NCBI RefSeq assembly: GCF_000717335.1
Contig: NZ_JNYZ01000002.1
Location: 62,001 to 126,000 of the forward strand
DNA: 64,000 nt
Origin: Amycolatopsis jejuensis
Lineage (GTDB): Bacteria; Actinomycetota; Actinomycetes; Mycobacteriales; Pseudonocardiaceae
Reading direction: 5' to 3'
Shown piece after piece: positions 57,811-64,000 of this stretch; position 1 is the stretch's first letter; every line of letters begins with the position of its first letter. Made by a program: the position numbers and the translations under genes. The notes below the pieces were generated by a model. It searched no databases, was not told the DNA's origin, and worked only from the letters and a program-made list of their open reading frames with translations.

Positions 57811-59102
57811 CCGCCGATGATCTTGTCGAGGGCGGCGTTCGCGTCGGCGGTGGCCTGATCGAGGGTCTTCTTCCCGGTCAGGTAGGCGGTCAGCATGTCC
57901 TTCAAGGGGTTCTGGCCGGATTCGACCTCACCCCACTTCGGGCTGGTCGGCACCGCACGGCCGTTCTTCGACGCCTTCGCCATCACGGAGCCGAGCGGGT
58001 CCTTTTCGAGTGCGCTGACGTCGGTGGAGGTGCCGGGCACGTACCCGCCGGCGGCCATCTGGGTCATGTACTTCGTGCTGCTGAGGAGCTTCAAGTACTC
58101 CTTGGCGAGGTCCTGCTGCTTGCTGTTGACCGGGACGACCAGGTTCGAACCACCGAGGAACACCGGCGCGCTCTGGCCCGCGTTCTTCGACGGAATCGGG
58201 AAGGCACCGGTCTTCGCGGTGATGCCGGGATCGGTCTTGGCCGCCGTGGCGACGGCACCCGGGGTGTCGATGAACATCGCGACCTTGCCGCCGCCGTAGA
58301 TGCCCGCCTGCTGCGGGTTGGCTTCGTCGTTGTCCTTGGGCGCGGTGGTCCCGGACGCGTCGACGAGCTTCTTGTAGAACTCCAGTCCCGCCTTGGCTTG
58401 CGGGGTGTCGAGCGTGGACTTGAAGCTCTTGCCCTCGGCCTTGGCGACGTCGCCGCCGTTGTCCCAGATGAACGACAGCAGCGCGTACCAGTTCTGGCCG
58501 GGCAGGTAGAGCGGCTGGAACTGAGGGTCGCTGCCGAACTTCGCCTTGAGCTTGGCGATCGCGTCGAGCCATTCCTGGTCGGAGGTGGGTGGCTGGGTGA
58601 TCCCGGCCTGCTCGAACATGTCCTTGCGGTAGAGGACTTCCCGGTTGGCGGCGTAGAAGGGCACGCCGTAGGTCTTGCCGTCGTACTGCCCGGACGCCTT
58701 GAGCCCGGCCAGCCACTGGGCGCCGTTGAGGTTTCCGACGTCGCCGGAAAGATCCTGCAGCACGCCTTGCGCGGCGAACGCAGGCGTCTGGGTGTTCCCG
58801 ACCTCGATGACGTCCGGGGGAGTGTTGCTGGCCAGCGCAGTGGTGAGCTTCTGCTGGATGCCGTTCCACTGCTGGATCTGGTAGTCGACCTTGACGCCGG
58901 GATGGGCCGCCTCGAACTCCTTGTTGAGCCCGGCGGTGAGGCCGTCGGGCGCGGAACCGGTCATGAGCCAGACCGTCAGCGTGCCACCCTGCTGCGCGCC
59001 CCCAGCGCCCGATGCGTCGTCACTCCCGCCGGAACCGGCACACCCGGCAGTCGCGAGCGTGATGGCGGCGGCCCCCGCCGCCAGCTTGAGCCAGCGCTTC
59101 AC
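57807..59102 (-). CDS. Sugar-binding lipoprotein of an ABC transporter, DasA-like
   Basis: A 431-aa family-1 solute-binding protein. The lipobox is LATAGC (Cys21), followed by a Gly/Ser linker. TLTVWLM at the start of the mature domain, the QQWNGIQQKL region and PPDVIEVGNTQTPAFAAQG are the features that recall DasA, the chitobiose-binding protein of Streptomyces; the ligand here is an inference. The start is GTG 59,102 with AGGA eight bases ahead. Two DasR-like sites lie 47-83 bases upstream. Confidence 0.9.
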   Translation of the reverse strand: MKRWLKLAAGAAAITLATAGCAGSGGSDDASGAGGAQQGGTLTVWLMTGSAPDGLTAGLNKEFEAAHPGVKVDYQIQQWNGIQQKLTTALASNTPPDVIEVGNTQTPAFAAQGVLQDLSGDVGNLNGAQWLAGLKASGQYDGKTYGVPFYAANREVLYRKDMFEQAGITQPPTSDQEWLDAIAKLKAKFGSDPQFQPLYLPGQNWYALLSFIWDNGGDVAKAEGKSFKSTLDTPQAKAGLEFYKKLVDASGTTAPKDNDEANPQQAGIYGGGKVAMFIDTPGAVATAAKTDPGITAKTGAFPIPSKNAGQSAPVFLGGSNLVVPVNSKQQDLAKEYLKLLSSTKYMTQMAAGGYVPGTSTDVSALEKDPLGSVMAKASKNGRAVPTSPKWGEVESGQNPLKDMLTAYLTGKKTLDQATADANAALDKIIGG

Positions 59103-59148
59103 GTGTCTTGTCCTTTCGGTGCCCCGGCCCAGGAGCCGGTGATGCGAA

Positions 59149-59160
59149 TGGTGTAGACCA
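59149..59160. promoter_or_regulatory. DasR-like operator (dre) 1
   Basis: TGGTGTAGACCA matches the core TGGTCTAGACCA of DasR-responsive elements at 11 of 12 positions. It lies in the 5' region of the DasA-like gene. Confidence 0.65.
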
Positions 59161-59173
59161 ATGTTCAGCAGAG

Positions 59174-59185
59174 TGGTCCGGACCA
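59174..59185. promoter_or_regulatory. DasR-like operator (dre) 2, overlapping the likely promoter
   Basis: TGGTCCGGACCA is a perfect palindrome sharing the TGGT-N4-ACCA frame (10 of 12 matches to the dre core), with its centre 25 bp from that of the first site. On the minus strand TTGACA (59,198-59,193) could be the -35 element, which would put this site over the spacer and -10. Confidence 0.6.
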
Positions 59186-59409
59186 CAGCCGGTGTCAAGA
59201 CGGTTGCCAAGATGTTGCGAACCGGCGCGCCGGTCTGACTCAGCGTGCGCGCCCGATTACCGAACCGCGCGAAAAATGCGCAGGTGAGAGCCGCAGGAGC
59301 CACCCGGTGAAGAGTTCCCGGCGACCGCCACATGGTTGGTGAGGAAATCCTGATCCACCCACGGACCTCCGGCCGCGGACCCCCGGTCCTGGGTGGTTCA
59401 GCCGCCGCC
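59186..59409. other. Intergenic region upstream of the sugar operon, no gene seen
   Basis: It contains the TTGACA-like -35 box on minus and an imperfect inverted repeat CGGTTGCC...TTGCGAACCG (about 59,201-59,224), which could be another operator. No coding frame on either strand is convincing. Confidence 0.5.
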
Positions 59410-59470
59410 GAAGTCCGTGAAGGGAACCATCACGGAATCTGATTCCCTCATGGTTCCCTTCACGGACTTC
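59410..59470 (+). repeat. 61-bp palindromic repeat, copy 4
   Basis: Identical to copy 3. It forms the left end of composite repeat copy B. Confidence 0.95.
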
Positions 59471-59554
59471 CCCCCACCGCCCAACCGCCGCCCGCGCACC
59501 CGCCGAGACCCAGGCAGCCAGACTCGGCCCTGCACCCCGATCCGAAGCCGAAAC

Positions 59555-59613
59555 ACGGTCTGAGGGGGCTTGTCAAGGCATCTTTCCCGCCTTGCCAAGC
59601 CCCCTCAGACCGT
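59555..59613. repeat. Long hairpin of composite repeat copy B
   Basis: The arms ACGGTCTGAGGGGGCTTGTC... and ...CCCCCTCAGACCGT pair over 25 bp with one mismatch around the same 9-base loop ATCTTTCCC. Compared with copy A, the outer 8-9 bases of both arms differ together, so pairing is kept. Confidence 0.9.
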
Positions 59614-59649
59614 CGTCACAATCCAGCTTCGGGGTGCCCCACGCAACAG

Positions 59650-59893
59650 TTCTCCCGGACACAGAACCCCACCCACGATGGGTGACTTTCCCCCAGCCGG
59701 GCTCAGCCCGAAAACCCCACTGACCTCGACAAACCTCCCAAACCCCACCAGCCCCATCCTCCCCGCCGGTTTACACACGTCCCACCTGTCACACACACTG
59801 ACCCTGCCCAGGTCACCCGGTACCGCCCTCGGGGAAGAGATGCGGACAGCCGGGCGCACCGCAGGGCGTGCCGGAAAAAGAGGGAGTGACGGG
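59650..59893. other. Upstream region of the GH25 gene, no gene seen
   Basis: A C-rich stretch with few G runs (59,690-59,780), unlike neighbouring DNA, ahead of the lysozyme gene. I see no clear promoter or operator. The reading frame of the lysozyme gene is open through it but lacks a plausible start before 59,894. Confidence 0.5.
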
Positions 59894-61135
59894 ATGACGG
59901 GCTCCGGGCGGATTGCGGCTCGGGTGGGTTCGGTCGTCGCCGCGGCGGCGGTGGTCGTCGGCGGTGTGCTGGGGGCGCTGCAGGCGACCCCGGCAGCGGC
60001 TGCGACCGCCGAGGTGCCGGGGATGGACGTGTCCGGGCATCAGGGCAATGTGGACTGGCAGGCGGCCTGGAACGCGGGCGCGCGCTTCGCGTACGTGAAG
60101 GCGACCGAAGGCACCGGGTACCGCAACCCTTACTTCACCCAGCAGTACAACGGTTCCTACCAGGTCGGCATGATCCGCGGCGCGTACCACTTCGCGCGCC
60201 CGGACATCTCCGACGGCGCCACCCAGGCCGACTACTTCGTCGCGCACGGCGGTGGCTGGTCCGCCGACGGCCGCACGATGCCGCCGATGCTGGACATCGA
60301 ATACAACCCGTACGGCCAGACCTGTTTCGGCCTTTCGCAGTCCGCGATGGTGGCGTGGGTCCGGTCGTTCTCCGAGCGCGTGCACGCGAAGACGACCCGC
60401 TGGCCGATGCTCTACACCACCACCGACTGGTGGAAGACCTGCACCGGCAACTCGAAGGCGTTCGGCGAGACGCATCCGCTGTTCATCGCCCGGTACGCGA
60501 AGACCGCCGGCCCGCTGCCGGACGGCTGGCGGTACTACACGATCTGGCAGTACTCGGACTCCGGCAACAAACCCGGTGACCAGGATTCGTTCAACGGGTC
60601 GATGGAGCAGCTGATCAAGCTGGCCGGGGGCGCGGCGCCGAAGAGCGAGGCCCCGCCTGCGCCGAAGACCACCACGCCGAAGCCAACCCCGCCGACCTCA
60701 TCGACTTCGGCGAAACCAGCGCCCACCACGACTCCGCCGAGCAGCACCTCGACGAGCCCCACCAAGACCAGCCCCACCACGTCAGCACCGGCGAAGCCGA
60801 AGACCATCGACGGTCTCGTCTGGGCGGGCGGCAAGCAGGCGAACCCACCGGCATCCCTGTCGGACGCCTCGAAGGCCGATTCGCTGACCGCCCGGGTCAA
60901 CCAGGTCGCGGACGTGAAGCCGAAGGTCGCCCCGAAGACCACGCAAACGACCCCCAAGCAGACCGCGCAGGCCGCTCCGCAGACGACGAGCAAGGCACCG
61001 CAGGCCACCGCGAACAGCACGCAGGCCCTGGCGAAAACCGGCATCAGCACCCCGCGGATCGCCGTGTTCGGGGCTGCGCTGGTGGTGTTCGGCGCGATCC
61101 TGATGACCTTGTCGCGGATGGCCGCCCGGCGCTGA
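59894..61135 (+). CDS. Secreted GH25 lysozyme (muramidase) with LAxTG wall-anchor signal
   Basis: A 413-aa protein. The signal peptide is about residues 1-37 (ending ATPAAAA). The GH25 catalytic domain (about 43-250) begins PGMDVSGHQGNVDW with the first catalytic Asp, and MLDIEYNP carries the catalytic Asp-x-Glu pair. A Pro/Thr/Lys-rich linker (about 255-385) follows, then LAKTG, a hydrophobic helix and RMAARR, a sortase sorting signal of the class E (LAxTG) type. It should cleave the glycan backbone while attached to the wall. The start is ATG 59,894 with GAGGGAG ahead. Confidence 0.93.
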   Translation: MTGSGRIAARVGSVVAAAAVVVGGVLGALQATPAAAATAEVPGMDVSGHQGNVDWQAAWNAGARFAYVKATEGTGYRNPYFTQQYNGSYQVGMIRGAYHFARPDISDGATQADYFVAHGGGWSADGRTMPPMLDIEYNPYGQTCFGLSQSAMVAWVRSFSERVHAKTTRWPMLYTTTDWWKTCTGNSKAFGETHPLFIARYAKTAGPLPDGWRYYTIWQYSDSGNKPGDQDSFNGSMEQLIKLAGGAAPKSEAPPAPKTTTPKPTPPTSSTSAKPAPTTTPPSSTSTSPTKTSPTTSAPAKPKTIDGLVWAGGKQANPPASLSDASKADSLTARVNQVADVKPKVAPKTTQTTPKQTAQAAPQTTSKAPQATANSTQALAKTGISTPRIAVFGAALVVFGAILMTLSRMAARR

Positions 61136-61163
61136 CCGGGACCCGCCCGGTTACGCTCCGGTG

Positions 61164-61529
61164 GTGACCACGACTCGACCCGGCTTGCGCGGATTCCCCG
61201 GCGCGGTGCTCGTCGTCCGCTTCTGCACCGAGCTGGCGCTGCTGGCCGGGCTCGCGGTGGCCGGCGCCCGGATGGGCGGCAGCGTGCTGCTCGACATCCT
61301 CGCCGCCGTGCTGTGGCCTGCGCTCGCCGCGGTGATCTGGGGACTCGTGATCGCGCCACGGGCGAAACGGCGGGCCCCCGAACCGACCCGGTTCATCCTG
61401 GAGCTCGCGCTCTTCGCGGTCGCGGCGCTCGGACTGATCGCTTCCGGCTTGCCGGTCGCCGGGATTGTGCTTGGCGTGGCCGGAATCGCGACCGCGGTGG
61501 CCGTACGGGTATGGGCGAAGGACGGCTAG
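61164..61529 (+). CDS. Small membrane protein, DUF2568 (YrdB-like)
   Basis: A 121-aa protein with four hydrophobic segments, including FCTELALLAGLAVAGARMGG, LWPALAAVIWGLVIAPRAKR and RFILELALFAVAALGLIASG. The charged Glu inside helices 1 and 3 is characteristic of DUF2568. Function unknown. TACGCT ends six bases before GTG 61,164, favouring it over GTG 61,161. The stop lies inside the first copy of a 30-bp direct repeat. Confidence 0.8.
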   Translation: MTTTRPGLRGFPGAVLVVRFCTELALLAGLAVAGARMGGSVLLDILAAVLWPALAAVIWGLVIAPRAKRRAPEPTRFILELALFAVAALGLIASGLPVAGIVLGVAGIATAVAVRVWAKDG

Positions 61530-61548
61530 TCGAGGTCGTCGACCGGTT
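61519..61548 (+). repeat. 30-bp direct repeat, copy 1
   Basis: It begins AGGACGGCTAGTCGAGG and ends CGACCGGTT, carrying the stop codon of the DUF2568 gene. An exact second copy starts 243 bases later. Confidence 0.95.
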
Positions 61549-61761
61549 TCCGGTGTCGGTCTTCATCGTTGCCCGCTACCGCGACCAGAGTGAACCGGGG
61601 ACGGCCGACTAGCCGCGCGCCGGATCCCGCCTGCTACCGGCTGGCCTACCTGGAGCGCGCTACCGGCGGTCGCACCAGCTCCGCTCACCGCGCCCCCCCG
61701 GACCAGAATCCGTCCGGACGGGACCAAGGAATCGGCGGCCGCGTCCCCGGCCTCCCGGATC
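61549..61761. other. 213-bp segment between the 30-bp direct repeats, no gene seen
   Basis: It separates two convergent genes whose stop codons would otherwise share CTAG. Its only frames are short. It has a CCGTCCGGACGG palindrome near 61,710 but no transposase or terminal inverted repeats that I can see. Confidence 0.7.
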
Positions 61762-61791
61762 AGGACGGCTAGTCGAGGTCGTCGACCGGTT
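61762..61791 (+). repeat. 30-bp direct repeat, copy 2
   Basis: Exact copy of 61,519-61,548. It carries the stop codon and last codons of the minus-strand FHA gene. Confidence 0.95.
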
Positions 61792-62506
61792 CGAGGTCCT
61801 GGCGGGTCAGTGACGCGGTCGTCTCCGTGAGTTCGACGAGCAGGTTGTGGTTGAGCGAGTTCGCGATGGGCTCGGGGACCTCTTCCCGGACCAGCCCGCG
61901 GACGCGTGCGGCAGCCAGCCGCTTCCGCACCCCGGCGATCACGCGGTCGACCTTGCGCACGTTCCATTCGGCGTCCGGGTGGAGCGCCCGCATGATCTCC
62001 GTGACGTGGTCGCGGCTCATCGGCTGCGCGTTCGCCTCCCGGCGCAGGTACTGCTGGCCCAGGATGGCCAGTACCAGCTTTTCGGTGTCGCCGAGCGGCC
62101 AGACGTGCCCGGGCAGCGTCGGGCCGGTCACCGGCAGCGGGCGGTCGTGGTCGGCTGCGTTCACGTACACCTCGAGCGGATGCTTGCGCCCGCCGGAGCC
62201 GGCGATGAGCAGCGTCGTGTAGCCCGGCGGGAGCGCCTCCGGCTCGTCACCGGCGTGCAGCAGCCGGGTGCGGGAGAACTCGATCGGCGTGTGCCCGTTC
62301 GCGGTGAGCAGCCAGTGCCCGTGCCGGTGGGTCAGCGCGCCGTGCTCGCGGCTGACCCGCGGGTCGTCGGCCCCCACGACCACGCCGTCCGGGCCGGGTG
62401 CCCGGCCGAAGGCGACCCGCGCGTACTCGGCGGGCAGCACGGACGCGGTACCGGCCAGCCCGCGCACGAACAGCGCACCCGGTTCGCTGCTGGGGAAATC
62501 GGTCAA
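61769..62506 (-). CDS. FHA-like domain protein with C-terminal winged-helix-like region
   Basis: A 245-aa protein. Residues 1-120 resemble an FHA domain (VAFGRAPGPDGVVVGADDPR then VSREHGALTHRHGHWLLTAN). Residues about 130-240 look like a DNA-binding or coupling domain (LVLAILGQQYLRREANAQPM, RALHPDAEWNVRKVDRVIAG), a layout seen in some actinobacterial FHA proteins that read out Ser/Thr kinase signals. No partner kinase is certain, but the truncated gene at 63,034 may encode part of one. The start is ATG 62,506. Confidence 0.82.
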   Translation of the reverse strand: MTDFPSSEPGALFVRGLAGTASVLPAEYARVAFGRAPGPDGVVVGADDPRVSREHGALTHRHGHWLLTANGHTPIEFSRTRLLHAGDEPEALPPGYTTLLIAGSGGRKHPLEVYVNAADHDRPLPVTGPTLPGHVWPLGDTEKLVLAILGQQYLRREANAQPMSRDHVTEIMRALHPDAEWNVRKVDRVIAGVRKRLAAARVRGLVREEVPEPIANSLNHNLLVELTETTASLTRQDLEPVDDLD

Positions 62507-62561
62507 CGCGGATCCTTCCGATCAGGGACCGGTCCCGATGCCCGGCCAGTAGGGTTCCCGC

Positions 62562-63026
62562 ATGGATCTTCGTACCACTGCCCGGACCGCCGTCGTCCCG
62601 GTGGCACTCCTGGCCGCGCTCACCGCGTGTTCGAGCAGCCCCGCCCCGGCTCCCCAGCCCGCGCCGCCGTCGTCGTCGTCCTCGGCTGCGCCCGTTTCGG
62701 AGCCGGTCCCGGACCGGCAGCCGCACACGCTCGTGCTCAACGCGGACGGATCCGGCGCGCTCCAGCAGATCACCTACACCCTCGACGGCGAAACCAAGCA
62801 GACCGGGCAGGTGAAGCTCCCGTGGCGGCAGTCGCTCAGCGTGGCCGCCGACGGCAAGCCGCACCAGTGGACCCTGGAGATCACCTACTCCGGGTCGAGC
62901 GGCCAGGTCGAGATGTACTCGGTGTTCGACGGCAAGGAGTCCGTGCGCACCGCGAGCGGCGGCTCGGGCTCGGGCAACTCGCACGTGACCGGTTCGGCGT
63001 CGGTCGGCGGGACGGTGCAAGGCTGA
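62562..63026 (+). CDS. Small lipoprotein, MmpS-like
   Basis: A 154-aa lipoprotein. The signal ends LTAC (Cys23), then a Pro/Ser linker, then a beta-rich domain: HTLVLNADGSGALQQITYTL, the turn VKLPWRQSLSVA and LEITYSGSSGQVEMYSVFDG, a pattern shared with MmpS-type membrane accessory proteins. No MmpL gene is adjacent. Leaderless-type start (TAGGGT six bases before ATG). Divergent from the FHA gene by 55 bp. Confidence 0.8.
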   Translation: MDLRTTARTAVVPVALLAALTACSSSPAPAPQPAPPSSSSSAAPVSEPVPDRQPHTLVLNADGSGALQQITYTLDGETKQTGQVKLPWRQSLSVAADGKPHQWTLEITYSGSSGQVEMYSVFDGKESVRTASGGSGSGNSHVTGSASVGGTVQG

Positions 63027-63033
63027 TCCCCGC

Positions 63034-64000
63034 TCAGGCCGGTCCGGCGTCGTGGTTCCACCAGTCGATCATCGGGAAGGCATCGGAGCCGCGGTGCGCG
63101 ACGGCGAGGACGCCCGCCTGGTCGTCCGTCCACTTGAGATAGCGCTCGCCGTCGGAATCGACCGTGCCGCAAGCAAGCCGGCCGGTGCGGCCACCGCGGG
63201 AGTACGGCCGGTCGGCGGAGAACTTCTCCGGCAGGTCGGTGCACGCTTTCTCGGTGGTCTGCGTGCTGTTGTAGACCTGGTTCATCGTGGCGGCGTCGGG
63301 CAGCTGGTAGTACACGACCAGCTCGGCGCCGCTCGTCCGGCCACACGCGACGGCGGCCACCGGCTGCACCGCACCGAGGTCCTGCCACCGCTGGTCCGCG
63401 GACGGCCGCACGCAGTTCACTCGTGACGCGGCCGGGATCCGGTCCAGCAGCGTGCGTTCCGCCTGCGTCGGGAACGCGGGGGAGGACTGCGTGTTGACCT
63501 GCGTGACGATCCGGCTCAGCGGCGCGAGGTGCCAGTCTTTCCACCATCCGCCGGTCGCGTCCGCGGTGGTGCCGGTGACGTGGCCGAGCACGCCGAAGGA
63601 CTCCAGGCTCCAGTCGATCGCGACCGTGCTCTGCGGACCGGGGTGGCACAGCACCTGCCCGAGGTCGACGCTCAGCCAGTCGAACCGGGTGGTACCCAGG
63701 AACGGCGTGCCCGGACAGGCCGTGCCGCTCGGTGCTTTCGCCGCGGTGACCAGGCCGTCGAAGGTGGTGCGCAAGGTGGCTGGGTCGGCGAAGCGGTAGT
63801 ACGACACGGCTCGTGTGCCGGTGCCGCGCGGGATGCAGGCGACACCCGCGCTCGCGCCGGAATAGTCGCCGAGGTCGGCCGGGGGAGCGCGGTGGCAGCC
63901 GGTTCCGGCGGCGATCTGCACGAGCGCTTGCTCGTCCGCGGTCGGGAATGCCGGTACGCCGGTCCATCCGGCCCAGGCGGTGCGCAATCCGGCGTCGTCG
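63034..64000 (-). CDS. Two-repeat extracellular-type domain protein, 5'-truncated by the window edge
   Basis: The frame is open to the last base, so the true start lies beyond the window; TTG 63,987 is in frame but need not be the start. The visible 320 residues hold two related units of about 150 residues. Each starts with a FPT-x-xE-x2-L-x2-I segment, then a Cys, then AVSYYRFADPATL or LVVYYQLPDAATM, then a stretch with W. Such repeats occur as outer domains of actinobacterial Ser/Thr kinases and secreted proteins. The paired Cys suggest disulfides and an extracellular location. Confidence 0.7.
   Translation of the reverse strand, partial: DDAGLRTAWAGWTGVPAFPTADEQALVQIAAGTGCHRAPPADLGDYSGASAGVACIPRGTGTRAVSYYRFADPATLRTTFDGLVTAAKAPSGTACPGTPFLGTTRFDWLSVDLGQVLCHPGPQSTVAIDWSLESFGVLGHVTGTTADATGGWWKDWHLAPLSRIVTQVNTQSSPAFPTQAERTLLDRIPAASRVNCVRPSADQRWQDLGAVQPVAAVACGRTSGAELVVYYQLPDAATMNQVYNSTQTTEKACTDLPEKFSADRPYSRGGRTGRLACGTVDSDGERYLKWTDDQAGVLAVAHRGSDAFPMIDWWNHDAGPA

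Larger units (their letters stand above)
59410..59649. repeat. Composite intergenic repeat, copy B (palindrome plus long hairpin)
   Basis: Same order of parts as copy A at 17,048-17,289: 61-bp palindrome, C-rich spacer, long hairpin, then ACGCAACAG. It lies between divergent genes, so it does not terminate either flanking gene. Confidence 0.92.

Noticed and set aside
61549..61761. Possible insertion sequence or integron-type attachment site between the 30-bp repeats
   Set aside because: No transposase, integrase or terminal inverted repeats seen; kept only as a duplication-insertion.

Overview
The window comes from a very GC-rich actinomycete, most likely a pseudonocardiaceous genus such as Amycolatopsis. 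The evidence is near-complete G/C use at third codon positions, GTG/TTG starts, a pgsA-gcvH-garA-ftsR-BFN-merR block as in mycobacteria, an LAxTG sortase signal, a Zur-type island of zinc-free ribosomal proteins and a hydroxamate siderophore NRPS. The genus is an inference; no rRNA or species marker is present.

Layout. (1) 1-24,459 is one side of an iron-uptake locus. It holds the 3' part of a giant NRPS (five modules visible, read as probable Ser / N-methyl-hydroxyOrn / Ser / Ser / unassigned), an MbtH-like protein, a siderophore-binding lipoprotein, a heterodimeric ABC exporter and two FecCD permeases. IdeR/DmdR-type iron boxes precede the lipoprotein and the exporter/permease promoters. 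The predicted product resembles albachelin-type mixed hydroxamate siderophores. (2) 24,373-35,978 holds catabolic and redox genes: an EamA-like transporter, a DinB-like protein, an MBL hydrolase, an SsuD-like monooxygenase, IclR with acetaldehyde dehydrogenase and hydroxy-oxovalerate aldolase, TetR with an MpaB-like oxygenase and a perfect operator, an F420-type LLM oxidoreductase, an MFS carrier and a PLP decarboxylase. (3) 35,979-40,102 is an unrecognised 523-aa protein followed by the Zur island (bL32, a 22-codon bL31 remnant and a CobW-like protein on minus; bL28, bL33, uS14, uS18 on plus). (4) 40,278-45,554 holds siroheme synthase, an alpha/beta hydrolase, a dienoyl-CoA isomerase-like crotonase, an acyl-CoA synthetase and a lipoprotein. 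(5) 46,630-51,515 is the pgsA...merR block, ending in a tandem glycine riboswitch with no glycine gene behind it. (6) 51,516-55,997 is a mixed set of small enzymes and regulators. (7) 56,009-61,135 is a DasABC-like sugar transporter with two DasR-like operators, next to a wall-anchored GH25 lysozyme. (8) 61,161-64,000 holds a small membrane protein, an FHA protein, a lipoprotein and a truncated two-repeat protein.

Scattered through the window are four copies of a 61-bp palindrome. Two of them are embedded in a 240-bp composite repeat whose second hairpin has changed in both arms together. The most unusual signals are this repeat family, the orphan glycine riboswitch, two separate traces of lost epimerization in the NRPS, the complementary defects of the two exporter ATPases, and the internally deleted bL31 gene. 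No CRISPR array, transposase, phage gene or tRNA was seen, and I do not claim a wholly new defence or mobile system here.
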